The notes under the pieces are model-generated. The model saw only the letters and a list, made by a program, of their open reading frames with translations. It did not search any database and was not told the origin of the DNA. The position numbers were made by a program, and so were the translations under genes. Below, piece after piece: positions 26,881-34,944 of a stretch of 53,859 nt of DNA. The stretch is from NCBI RefSeq assembly GCF_000620105.1, contig NZ_JHVK01000022.1:1-53859 (forward strand), given 5' to 3'. The DNA is from Microvirgula aerodenitrificans DSM 15089. Lineage in GTDB: Bacteria; Pseudomonadota; Gammaproteobacteria; Burkholderiales; Aquaspirillaceae. Within the stretch, counting starts at the first letter, position 1, and each line of letters starts with the position of its first letter.

Positions 26881-27945
26881 ATGTCCCCGCTGAAAAACGA
26901 TACTTTCCTGCGAGCGCTCGCGCGCCAGCCTGTCGAATACACCCCGGTCTGGATGATGCGCCAGGCCGGCCGCTACCTGCCGGAATACCGTGCCACCCGC
27001 GCCCGGGCCGGCGATTTCCTGTCGCTGTGCAAGGCGCCCGACCTGGCGACCGAGGTCACGCTGCAACCGCTGGAACGTTTCCCGCTCGACGCGGCGATCC
27101 TGTTCTCCGACATCCTCACCGTACCGGATGCCATGGGCCTGGGCCTGTACTTCGCCGAGGGCGAAGGCCCGCGCTTCGAGCGCCCGCTGCGCGACGAGGC
27201 CGCTATCCTCGCCCTGCCGCGCCCGGACATCGGCGCCGAGCTGCAGTATGTGCTGGATGCGGTATCGAGCATCCGCCGTGCCCTGGACGGCCGCGTGCCG
27301 CTGATCGGCTTCTCCGGCAGCCCGTGGACGCTGGCCTGCTATATGGTCGAAGGCGGCGGCTCCAGTGACTTCCGTCACGTCAAGACGCTGGCCTACGACC
27401 GCCCCGAGCTGATGCATCACCTGCTCGCCGTCACCGCCGACACCGTGACCGACTACCTGAACGCGCAGATTGCCGCCGGCGCGCAGGCCGTGCAGATCTT
27501 CGATACCTGGGGGGGGGCACTCGGCCATGCCGCCTACCGCGAATTCTCGCTCGCCTACATGCGCCGCGTGATCGCCGGCCTGACCCGCGAGTCGGAAGGC
27601 CGCAAGGTGCCGGTCATCGTCTTCACCAAGGGCGGCGGCCAGTGGCTGGACGCGATTGCCGATATCGGCTGCGATGCCGTCGGCCTCGACTGGACCACCG
27701 ATCTGGCCGATGCCCGTCGCCTCGCCGGTGACCGTGTCGCGCTGCAGGGCAACTTCGACCCGGTCGCGCTGCATGCACGCCCGGCCGCCATCGAGGCCGA
27801 AGTCGCCCGCATCCTGGCCAGCTACGGCCAGGGCAACGGTCATGTGATGAACCTCGGCCACGGTATCGGCCAGACCGTGCCGCCGGAGCACGCCGCGGCC
27901 TTCGTCGACGCCGTGCACCGGCTTTCACGCCCGTACCACAGCTGA
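26881..27945 (+). CDS. hemE: Uroporphyrinogen decarboxylase
   Basis: A 354-residue cytosolic enzyme that removes the four acetate carboxyls of uroporphyrinogen III to give coproporphyrinogen III. The substrate-site motif [12 protein letters not shown] spans 26-37 and the catalytic Asp77 lies in [18 protein letters not shown] and the C-terminal NLGHGI are also typical. The start at 26881 fits the family; the ATG at 26800 overlaps the preceding gene. An uninterrupted G9 run at 27509-27517 codes for the WGG segment and is a possible slippage site. A strong terminator follows at 27971. Confidence 0.97.
   Translation: MSPLKNDTFLRALARQPVEYTPVWMMRQAGRYLPEYRATRARAGDFLSLCKAPDLATEVTLQPLERFPLDAAILFSDILTVPDAMGLGLYFAEGEGPRFERPLRDEAAILALPRPDIGAELQYVLDAVSSIRRALDGRVPLIGFSGSPWTLACYMVEGGGSSDFRHVKTLAYDRPELMHHLLAVTADTVTDYLNAQIAAGAQAVQIFDTWGGALGHAAYREFSLAYMRRVIAGLTRESEGRKVPVIVFTKGGGQWLDAIADIGCDAVGLDWTTDLADARRLAGDRVALQGNFDPVALHARPAAIEAEVARILASYGQGNGHVMNLGHGIGQTVPPEHAAAFVDAVHRLSRPYHS
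27509..27517 (+). repeat. G9 homopolymer inside hemE
   Basis: Nine consecutive G bases span the codons TGG GGG GGG G within hemE. Glycine is encoded by GGC/GGT in most neighbouring places, so the run is avoidable but present. Confidence 0.9.
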
Positions 27946-27970
27946 TTCCCGCCGCCTGCGGGCGGCACTG

Positions 27971-28007
27971 CGACGGAACCGTGCCCTGCCGGTTCCGTCG
28001 CGTTTTT
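27971..28007 (+). terminator. Intrinsic terminator after hemE
   Basis: A perfect 10-bp stem (27971-27980 with 27991-28000), a 10-base loop and a T5 run, 25 bases after the stop. Confidence 0.88.
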
Positions 28008-28288
28008 CCGCAATCCCGGCGCAGAAAAAGATTGACAATTGCAATCGGCGCTTCTTTTTTGTGTATAACTTGCGCTCGCGCCGTTCAGCCCTCCGGCCGT
28101 GCCCGCCAGGAAGTGACGAACGTCAACCTGCTGATTTAAAAAGACTTTAAATGTTGCACAAATTTTACGCAAAATAATGAGAGGCGCATTGGACGGGACT
28201 TGCCCCACGTCATTCCCTGCTTACGCACAGACTTATCCACAGCAGCTGTGCATAGCAGCCGCAAACCCAGCCAGCACGCGGTTTTGCC
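28008..28288. other. Intergenic region hemE-priA: AT-rich palindrome and DnaA boxes
   Basis: The longest gene-free stretch of the window (27946-28288) holds the hemE terminator and then no coding sequence that I can support. It contains TTGACA at 28032-28037 and TATAAC at 28064-28069 (26 bases apart, too far for one promoter), and ATTTAAA/TTTAAAT arms at 28134-28152. A clearly AT-rich tract runs to about 28180. Next comes a perfect DnaA box, TTATCCACA (28233-28241), flanked by the weaker TTACGCACA (28221-28229) and an inverted CTATGCACA (28247-28255). This organisation suggests DnaA-linked control of priA, or a DnaA-binding locus. Confidence 0.6.
28233..28241 (+). promoter_or_regulatory. Consensus DnaA box upstream of priA
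   Basis: The 9-mer TTATCCACA is a perfect match to the high-affinity DnaA box. It lies 48 bases before the priA ATG, with two weaker box-like 9-mers within 13 bases on either side. Confidence 0.65.
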
Positions 28289-30454
28289 ATGACTGATGCC
28301 AGCAGCAACACGATCATCCGGGTCGCGCTCGACGTGCCGCTGGACCGGACGTTCGACTATGCCGCGCCGGGTCCGCTCGCCATCGGCAGCCGGGTCAGCG
28401 TCGGTTTTGGCCCGAGGCAGATGGTCGGCATCGTGCTTGGCCACGCCACGCACAGCGAGTTCGACCTGAAACCGGCACGGCCGATCGAAGACAGGCTGCC
28501 GCCGCTGCCCGACGACTGGCTGGCGCTGGTGCGCTTCGCCGCCGACTACTATGCATGCGCGCCGGGACCGGCCCTGTTCACCGCGCTGCCGCCGGCCCTG
28601 CGCGCGCCGCGTCCGTTCATCCCCGCCCGCGACCCGCAGTACCGGCTGACGCCGGCCGGCCGCGACTGGCAGCCGCCCAGGCGTGCCGCCCGTCAGTGCG
28701 AACTGCACGCGGCACTGGCAGCGTCACCGCTGGCCCGCTCCAGCGCCCGCGCCATTGCCGCCGATGCCGGCCGCCGTCTCGACGACTGGCTGGCTGCCGG
28801 CTGGATCGAGGAAATCGACGATCAGCCGGCCGCGCTGACCCTCGGGCCGCTGCCGGCGCTGACTGTGGCCCAGCAGCAGGCGCTGGACCAGTTGCCGCGC
28901 GACGGCTTCTCGCCGACGCTGCTGTTTGGCATTACCGGCAGTGGCAAGACCGAAATCTACCTGCGCCGGATCGCCGAAACCCTGGCGGCCGGCCGCCAGG
29001 CACTGGTACTGGTGCCGGAAATCAATCTGACGCCGCAACTGGAATCGCGCTTCCGCGCCCGTTTCCCGAACACGGTCATTGCCTGCCTGAACTCCAGCCA
29101 GCCGGAACGGGCGCGCAGCGAAGCCTGGGTCGCCGCCTGGCAGGGCCGCGCCCGGCTGGTGATCGGCACCCGGCTCGGCGTGTTCGCTCCGCTGCCGGAA
29201 CTGGGCCTGATCGTGGTCGACGAGGAGCACGACGCGAGCTTCAAGCAGCAGGACGGCCTGCGCTACTCGGCGCGAGATCTGGCAATCTGGCGCGCCCACC
29301 GCGCCGGGGTGCCGATCCTGCTCGGCTCGGCCACGCCGAGTCTGGAAAGCTGGCGCCATGCCGATGCCGGCCGCTATGGCCGGGTCGAACTGGCCGAACG
29401 GGCAACCGGCGCCGCGCTGCCGGCCATCCACCTGATCGACATCCGCCGCCTGCCGCTCGACGACGGCCTGTCCGTGCCGGCGATCGAGGCCCTGGCCCGC
29501 TGTCGCGACAAGGGCGAGGTCAGCCTGGTCTACCTGAACCGGCGCGGCTACTCGCCGGCGCTGTCCTGCACTGATTGCGGCTGGATCGCCGGCTGCCCGT
29601 CATGCAGTGCCAAACTGGTGCTGCACCTGCGCGAGCGCCAGTTGCGCTGCCATCACTGCGGCCATCACCAGCCGGTTCCGCACGCCTGTCCCGACTGCGG
29701 CAATCCCGATCTGAAGCCACTGGGCCAGGGCACGCAGCGGGCCGAGGCCGCGCTGACGCGCGTGCTGCCCGGCGCGCGCATCCGCCGCATCGACCGCGAC
29801 ACCGTCAGCCACCGCGATGCCTGGGCCGAGGTCTATCAGGCCATCCACGACGGCGAGGTCGATGTGCTGGTTGGCACGCAGATGCTGGCCAAGGGCCACG
29901 ACTTCCCGACCCTGAGCCTGGTGGTGGCGCTGAATACCGACGGCGGCCTGTACAGCGCTGATTTCCGCGCCAGCGAAACCCTGTTCTCGCAGCTGATGCA
30001 GGTGGCCGGCCGCGCCGGTCGCGCCGAACGGCCGGGCACGGTGCTGGTGCAGACGCAATTGCCGGAACACCCGCTGTACCAGGCGCTGTGCCGGCATGAC
30101 TATCCGGGCTTTGCCGCCACGCTGCTGGACGAGCGGAAACAGACCGACATGCCGCCGTACTGCCACCAGTTCGTGGTGCGGGCGGACAGCGAAAAGCTGG
30201 CCGACGCGCGCGCCTTCCTCGGCGCGCTGGTCGCGGCGCTGCCGGCCATCGACGGTGTGTGCGTCTACGATCCGATCACGGCTTCGATGGTACGGCTGGA
30301 AGGGCGCGAACGCGCCCAGGTACTGGTGCAGTCGGCACAGCGCGGGCCGCTGCGCCGCATGCTGGCCGAACTGACGGCGCAGGCGCCGGTGCTGGCAAAA
30401 CCGTATGGCCGCCATCTGCGCTGGAGCGTGGACGTCGACCCGCTGGAGCTGTAA
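28289..30454 (+). CDS. priA: Primosomal replication restart helicase PriA
   Basis: A 721-residue superfamily 2 helicase that reloads the replisome at stalled forks. The N-terminal DNA-binding region is followed by Walker A GITGSGKTEIYL (about 214-225) and the DEEH box VVDEEHDASF (about 309-318). The two zinc-binding Cys clusters follow (CTDCG, CPSC, CHHC and CPDCG, about 428-472). LVGTQMLAKGHDFP and QVAGRAGRAERPG are helicase motifs V and VI. All catalytic residues look intact. It is convergent with narL, separated by only 6 bases. Its leader carries DnaA boxes. Confidence 0.96.
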   Translation: MTDASSNTIIRVALDVPLDRTFDYAAPGPLAIGSRVSVGFGPRQMVGIVLGHATHSEFDLKPARPIEDRLPPLPDDWLALVRFAADYYACAPGPALFTALPPALRAPRPFIPARDPQYRLTPAGRDWQPPRRAARQCELHAALAASPLARSSARAIAADAGRRLDDWLAAGWIEEIDDQPAALTLGPLPALTVAQQQALDQLPRDGFSPTLLFGITGSGKTEIYLRRIAETLAAGRQALVLVPEINLTPQLESRFRARFPNTVIACLNSSQPERARSEAWVAAWQGRARLVIGTRLGVFAPLPELGLIVVDEEHDASFKQQDGLRYSARDLAIWRAHRAGVPILLGSATPSLESWRHADAGRYGRVELAERATGAALPAIHLIDIRRLPLDDGLSVPAIEALARCRDKGEVSLVYLNRRGYSPALSCTDCGWIAGCPSCSAKLVLHLRERQLRCHHCGHHQPVPHACPDCGNPDLKPLGQGTQRAEAALTRVLPGARIRRIDRDTVSHRDAWAEVYQAIHDGEVDVLVGTQMLAKGHDFPTLSLVVALNTDGGLYSADFRASETLFSQLMQVAGRAGRAERPGTVLVQTQLPEHPLYQALCRHDYPGFAATLLDERKQTDMPPYCHQFVVRADSEKLADARAFLGALVAALPAIDGVCVYDPITASMVRLEGRERAQVLVQSAQRGPLRRMLAELTAQAPVLAKPYGRHLRWSVDVDPLEL

Positions 30455-30460
30455 CCGCGT

Positions 30461-31123
30461 TCAGGAATGGCGCGGGGCCAGCCCGTGCTCGACCGCGTAC
30501 ACCGCTGCCTGCACCCGGCTGCTCAGGTTCAGTTTCTTCAGAATGTTCTGCACATGGATCTTGACCGTGCTCTCGGCCAGATCGAGGTCACGCGCAATTT
30601 CCTTGTTGCTCTCGCCACAGGCGAGATGGCCGAGGATTTCGCGTTCGCGCGGCGTCAGCCGGCCGCTTTCGCCGGCTTCCGCCGGTCGCTTGTCGCCGGC
30701 ACGGAACTGCTGCATCAGCTTGGTGGTCATCGCCTCGCTCATGACCGACTCGCCGGCCGCCGCGCGCAGAATGGCCCGCTTCAGGAACTCGGCGTCGATA
30801 TTCTTCAGCAGATAACCGCGAGCGCCCTTCTGCAACGCGGCGGTCAGATCCTCGGCGTCCTCGGACACGGTCAGCATGACCACCGCCAGCGCCGGCTGGT
30901 CCTGCAGTATCAGTCCCAGCGCCTCGATGCCGGACAGTCCCGGCATGTTCAGGTCAAGCAACACCACATCCGGCTGCAGCGCCAGCGCCCGCTTGACACC
31001 CTCGGCACCGTCCGCCGCCTCGCCGACCACTTCGAATTCGGACTGCCGCGACAGCAGCGCCTTGACGCCGCTGCGGAACAGGGTGTGGTCGTCGATCAGC
31101 AGAACCCGGATGGGTGCGGTCAT
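30461..31123 (-). CDS. narL: Nitrate/nitrite response regulator NarL
   Basis: A 220-residue two-component regulator. The receiver domain has the acidic pair Asp11-Asp12, the phosphoacceptor Asp57 (LLDLNMPG), Thr85 and Lys107. The C-terminal LuxR-type helix-turn-helix (about 155-200) contains LTPREREILGHLACGESNKEIA and the recognition run ESTVKIHVQNILKKL. Sequence and NarX partner agree with NarL, which controls nitrate respiration genes at TACYNMT heptamers. The start at 31123 has AGGA 8 bases upstream; the longer frame to 31261 overlaps narX. It begins 31 bases after narX. Confidence 0.93.
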   Translation of the reverse strand: MTAPIRVLLIDDHTLFRSGVKALLSRQSEFEVVGEAADGAEGVKRALALQPDVVLLDLNMPGLSGIEALGLILQDQPALAVVMLTVSEDAEDLTAALQKGARGYLLKNIDAEFLKRAILRAAAGESVMSEAMTTKLMQQFRAGDKRPAEAGESGRLTPREREILGHLACGESNKEIARDLDLAESTVKIHVQNILKKLNLSSRVQAAVYAVEHGLAPRHS

Positions 31124-31154
31124 TTTCTGTGTCCTTGCAAGCAGAGTTGAACGT

Positions 31155-33092
31155 TCATGCCACCTGGCGATTTTCTTCGGCCAGCTTGAGCTCCAGCCGG
31201 GTTCCCCGCCCGGGCTCCGGCCGGATGGCCAGTTCCATGCCGGCCCGGTGCGCGCGTTCACGCATGATATTCAACCCATAGTGGTTTTCCGGCGACGAAT
31301 CGAGAATGGCCGGGTCGAAGCCGACGCCATCGTCATGGATCGACAGCATAAGCCGGGCTTCGTCTTCCAGTCTCACTTCCACGTGCGTCGCCTGTGAATG
31401 CTTGCGAATATTGGACAGCGCTTCCTGGACGATAAACAGCAGCTGCAGCTGCTGGTCCGGCGACAGCGGCGCGCCGAATCCCTCGCGATGGAACACGACC
31501 GCCACCCCGGTCTGGCGACGGAACTTGTCGAGCAGATTGCCGATGGCGTCGCCCAGATCCTCGGCGCCAAGCCGGGCGCGGAAGTTGTTCAGCAGTTCGC
31601 GCACGTCCTCGTAGCTTTCCTGCACGCCGGCCCGAATCGCCGTCAGCGCCTCGCGCGTCGACTCGTCGTCACGGTCGTTGATGGCGACTTCCAGCATCTG
31701 CGCCTGCAGGTTCAGGTAGGACAGGCCCTGGGCGATCGAGTCGTGCAGGCCCTGGGCGAACAGGTTGCGCTCTTCCAGCACCGCCAGCTCGCGGGCCTTG
31801 GTCGACAGGCGCAGGTTCTCGATCGCGACCGCCAGCCGCTGCCCCAGCACTTCGAACAGCTGGATGTCCTGGCGGGTAAAGATGTGCGCGCGACGGAAGA
31901 ACAGGTTGAACACCCCGAGCGACGGCTCGCCGCTGCCGATCGGGAACACCGACACCACGTTGTAGCCCTCGTCGTGACAGCCGCTGGCAATCGGCACGCT
32001 GCCGTCCAGCGCCTCGATGCGGGTCACGCCGCGCGCGCCATCACCGCACAGACAGTAGTTGACGTGAATGCAGCGCTCGCGCTGGGTCATGCCGCTGGAA
32101 ACGCCGCGATGCGCCGCCATGTGCATGACGTCGTGCGCCGGGTCGACCAGACGCACGATGCCGCCGTCGGCGCCGGCCACTTCGATGACCCGGTGCAGGA
32201 AGCCCTCGGTCATTTCGTCCACGGTACTGGCCCGGTTCAGCAGCGCGGCCATTTCGTACATCGCCGACAGTTCGCGGTTGCGCCGCTCCAGCGACGCCGT
32301 CTTTTCCGCCACGCGCGCTTCCAGCGTCGCGTGCGCGCCGGCCAGACTGGACGCCATGCGGTTGAAGCCGCGCGCCACCTCGCCGAACTCATCGTCGCTC
32401 TCGATGGCGACCTTGGCCGCATAATCACCGACCGTCAGCCGGCGCATCGCCGACGACAGCTGCTCGAGCGGACGGATGACGATCAGGAACAGCAGATAGA
32501 TCACGGCACAGGTCATGGCGATCGCCATCAGGCCCAGCGCCACCTGGCACAGCCGCAGCCACTCGGTCTTGCGCGCATTGTCGATTTCCAGCTGCATGAC
32601 GAAGCGGTCGATCTGGCCGACCAGCGAGGCCAGCCGGGTGCCGTGCTCCTGCGAGAACGGGCTGCCGGCGCCACCGCTGATGTCGAGCGCCCGCAGCAGC
32701 TCCGGCCGGACCTGGTCGCGCCAGTACAGGCTGACGCCGACCAGCTGGTTGCGGATGCCGATTTCGTTCGGCACCGCCAGCGGGCGATTGCGGTCGCCGC
32801 GCTGCAGGGTCGCCAGGATATGGTCGAATTCGTCGATATGGCCGGTGATCACCGCACGCGGCAGATGGCCCTGGCGGTAGCTCTCCAGCTCGAATGCCAG
32901 CCGGTAGCTGCGCATGCGCAGGCTGCCGGCGTCATTGATGGCGGCACCGCTGCCTTCCAGTTGCCAGGACAGCAGCAGTGTCGCGCCGATGGCGGCCAGC
33001 GCCAGACACATGACCACGCTGAGGATGGCCACGATGCGGAAAGTCAGGCGCCGGGACAGCGGTACGCTGCCCAGCCCGGGGGTCGATGTCAT
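31155..33092 (-). CDS. narX: Nitrate/nitrite sensor histidine kinase NarX
   Basis: A 645-residue membrane sensor kinase. The first membrane helix (about 18-44) leads into the periplasmic nitrate-binding P-box, seen as INDAGSLRMRSYRL (about 52-65). A second helix follows at about 182-206, then a HAMP linker. Next come a GAF-like domain with the cysteine-rich CIHVNYCLCG and a HisKA_3 domain with His450 in LHDSIAQGLSYL. The ATPase domain has HDDGVGFDP and HYGLNIMRERA. The start at 33092 has GGAG 6 bases upstream; the ATG at 33107 is possible. It is co-transcribed with narL and preceded by can and moaA. Confidence 0.93.
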   Translation of the reverse strand: MTSTPGLGSVPLSRRLTFRIVAILSVVMCLALAAIGATLLLSWQLEGSGAAINDAGSLRMRSYRLAFELESYRQGHLPRAVITGHIDEFDHILATLQRGDRNRPLAVPNEIGIRNQLVGVSLYWRDQVRPELLRALDISGGAGSPFSQEHGTRLASLVGQIDRFVMQLEIDNARKTEWLRLCQVALGLMAIAMTCAVIYLLFLIVIRPLEQLSSAMRRLTVGDYAAKVAIESDDEFGEVARGFNRMASSLAGAHATLEARVAEKTASLERRNRELSAMYEMAALLNRASTVDEMTEGFLHRVIEVAGADGGIVRLVDPAHDVMHMAAHRGVSSGMTQRERCIHVNYCLCGDGARGVTRIEALDGSVPIASGCHDEGYNVVSVFPIGSGEPSLGVFNLFFRRAHIFTRQDIQLFEVLGQRLAVAIENLRLSTKARELAVLEERNLFAQGLHDSIAQGLSYLNLQAQMLEVAINDRDDESTREALTAIRAGVQESYEDVRELLNNFRARLGAEDLGDAIGNLLDKFRRQTGVAVVFHREGFGAPLSPDQQLQLLFIVQEALSNIRKHSQATHVEVRLEDEARLMLSIHDDGVGFDPAILDSSPENHYGLNIMRERAHRAGMELAIRPEPGRGTRLELKLAEENRQVA

Positions 33093-33121
33093 GGGGCGCT
33101 CCGGCATGCCGCCCGGCAGGC

Positions 33122-33784
33122 TCAGCGCTTCTCGATCGGACAGACCAGCGGCATGAACTGGCGCGTGTCCAGGTCATAGCCGTGCAGGGCACCGTCGCGA
33201 ATGTCGAAGTACCAGCCGTGCAGGCTCAGTGTGTGCGCCGCGACCCGGTCGCGGATCCACGGATAGGACATCAGGTTGTCGAGCGAGATCAGGATCGACT
33301 GCCGCTCGGCGATCGCCAGCTGGGCCGCCGGGTCGCACTCGGCGTAATGGCTGTGCACATAGTCGCGGACCGGCTCGGCGATCGACAGCCACTTGGCGAG
33401 GAAGCCGCCATTGCCCGGATTGTCGGTGATGCCGTCCATCAGTGCGCGGATGCCGCCGCAGCAGCCGTGGCCGAGCACGATGATGCGTGCGATGCCGAGC
33501 ACGTTGACCGCGTATTCGAGGGCGGCAGACACGCTGTGGTGGGTCTCGTGGCTCGGGTCTTCACACGGCGGGACCAGGTTGGCGATATTGCGGACGACAA
33601 ACAGTTCGCCCGGCTCGCAACCGGTCAGCATCATCGGGTCGACACGGCTGTCGGCACAGCTGATGATCATGGTGGCCGGGTTCTGTCCGTACTTGAGTTC
33701 GTCGAACAGCGCTTCGTTCGGCGCGAAATAGTTTTCCTGGAAACGGCGGAAGCCTTGCAGGAATCGATCGAGCCCTTGCTGCAT
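33122..33784 (-). CDS. can: Beta-class carbonic anhydrase
   Basis: A 220-residue cytosolic zinc enzyme interconverting CO2 and bicarbonate. Zinc ligands Cys43, His106 and Cys109 and the catalytic dyad Asp45-Arg47 are present (SCADSR and HGCCGG), as in E. coli Can. The start at 33784 follows TTGGAGTATTG; the ATG at 33799 would run into the moaA end. It starts 11 bases after the moaA stop and ends 29 bases before narX, so it lies inside an apparent moaA-can-narX-narL operon. That is an unexpected place for a carbonic anhydrase. Confidence 0.94.
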   Translation of the reverse strand: MQQGLDRFLQGFRRFQENYFAPNEALFDELKYGQNPATMIISCADSRVDPMMLTGCEPGELFVVRNIANLVPPCEDPSHETHHSVSAALEYAVNVLGIARIIVLGHGCCGGIRALMDGITDNPGNGGFLAKWLSIAEPVRDYVHSHYAECDPAAQLAIAERQSILISLDNLMSYPWIRDRVAAHTLSLHGWYFDIRDGALHGYDLDTRQFMPLVCPIEKR

Positions 33785-33795
33785 CAATACTCCAA

Positions 33796-34770
33796 TCAAC
33801 CGCCGGTCATCGACATGAAGCGCACGAGTTTTTGCGGTTTCCCGTCAAACTCGTGCCGTTCGGGCTTCAGCTCGATCCCCTGGCGGATGGCGGCAATCAG
33901 ATCGTCGTCGCTGGCGCCGCCGCGAAGCAGCGGGCGAAACTCGACTTTCTCATCCTGCCCCAGACAGAGGTAGAGCGTCCCGTCGACCGACAGGCGGACA
34001 CGGTTACAGGTTGCACAGAAGTGCTGTGACATCGGCGTTATCACGCCGAGGGTAAAAGTACCGTCCGCCGTACACCAGTAGCGTGCCGGCCCGCCGCCGA
34101 GTTCCGCCACCTGCGGCACCAGGCCGAAGCGGGAAACCAGCCGGCCGAGCACCGGTTGCAGGTCCAGATAATGGGCGCTGCGGCCGGTGTCGCCCATCGG
34201 CATGGCTTCGATCAGGCGCAGGATGAAACCGTGCTCGATCGCAAACGCCACCATATCCTCGATTTCGGCATCGTTGACGCCATCCATCGCCACCATATTG
34301 AGCTTGATCGGCGCGAGGCCGGCCTGCTTGGCGGCCATCAGACCGGCCATCACCGCCGGCAGGCTGTCGCGTCCGGTGACCTGGGTCACGCAGTCGCGGC
34401 GCAGCGAGTCGAGGCTGACATTGATGCGGTCGAGGCCGGCCGCCTTCAGCGGCGCCGCATGGCGGGCCAGCTGGGTGGCATTGGTCGACAGCGACAGATC
34501 GGTCAGACCGTCGATGGACTTCAGCCTTGCGGCCAGCTCGCCGATGCCATGACGCAGCAAGGGCTCGCCGCCGGTCAGGCGGATACGGCGGGTGCCGAGC
34601 GAAACGAACAACCGCGCCAGCCGTTCGATCTCGTCGAAGGTCAGCCAGTGTTCGGGTTGCTCGAACCCTTTGAAACCTTTGGGGATACAGTAGCTGCACC
34701 GAAGGTCGCAGCGGTCGGTCACCGATAGCCGGACATATTCGATGCTGCGTCCAAAGCGGTCTTGCAGCAT
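33796..34770 (-). CDS. moaA: GTP 3',8-cyclase MoaA (molybdenum cofactor synthesis)
   Basis: A 324-residue radical-SAM enzyme catalysing the first step of molybdopterin synthesis from GTP. The N-terminal cluster Cys21-x3-Cys25-x2-Cys28 (DRCDLRCSYC) binds the SAM-cleaving [4Fe-4S]. The C-terminal cluster uses Cys252, Cys255 and Cys269. The chain ends in the functional Gly-Gly tail. RLTGGEPLLR is also diagnostic. The start at 34770 follows CGGAGCCCGTC; the ATG at 34791 is seven codons earlier. As the first gene before can-narXL, it ties cofactor supply for nitrate reductase to nitrate sensing. Confidence 0.95.
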   Translation of the reverse strand: MLQDRFGRSIEYVRLSVTDRCDLRCSYCIPKGFKGFEQPEHWLTFDEIERLARLFVSLGTRRIRLTGGEPLLRHGIGELAARLKSIDGLTDLSLSTNATQLARHAAPLKAAGLDRINVSLDSLRRDCVTQVTGRDSLPAVMAGLMAAKQAGLAPIKLNMVAMDGVNDAEIEDMVAFAIEHGFILRLIEAMPMGDTGRSAHYLDLQPVLGRLVSRFGLVPQVAELGGGPARYWCTADGTFTLGVITPMSQHFCATCNRVRLSVDGTLYLCLGQDEKVEFRPLLRGGASDDDLIAAIRQGIELKPERHEFDGKPQKLVRFMSMTGG

Positions 34771-34799
34771 GACGGGCTCCGAAGCGGGCATATAGCCGG

Positions 34800-34805
34800 A
34801 TTGTA
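34800..34805 (-). promoter_or_regulatory. moaA operon -10 candidate
   Basis: TACAAT on the minus strand, 30 bases before the moaA ATG, with no recognisable -35. This is compatible with an activator-dependent promoter. Confidence 0.4.
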
Positions 34806-34849
34806 GATGGCCGGTCCGGCCGCGAGAGCCGGTCGGAAGACGGAGACGG

Positions 34850-34861
34850 TACTACTTAGTA
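34850..34861. promoter_or_regulatory. TACTA-CT-TAGTA palindrome upstream of moaA, possible NarL site
   Basis: Perfect 5-bp arms with a 2-base centre. The plus strand reads TACTACT, which fits the loose NarL heptamer TACYNMT, and the other arm matches the inverse heptamer at 6 of 7 positions. It is centred about 62 bases upstream of the predicted transcript start. The arms overlap, so it is not a standard 7-2-7 site. Confidence 0.3.
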
Positions 34862-34944
34862 ACTATCGACCGCGACGGGGGGCCGCACGGTCGGCGGCCG
34901 GGATTTTCCCGTGTTTTAGACCGCTTCCGCAACAGGGTTTTGTC

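Noticed and set aside
28008-28288. Chromosomal origin oriC
   Set aside because: There is only one perfect DnaA box, and dnaA/dnaN/gidA-type origin neighbours are missing, so a regulatory locus is more likely.
34771-34944. Small RNA or molybdenum-cofactor riboswitch upstream of moaA
   Set aside because: I could not find the conserved Moco aptamer pairing; only a weak promoter and a short palindrome are supported.
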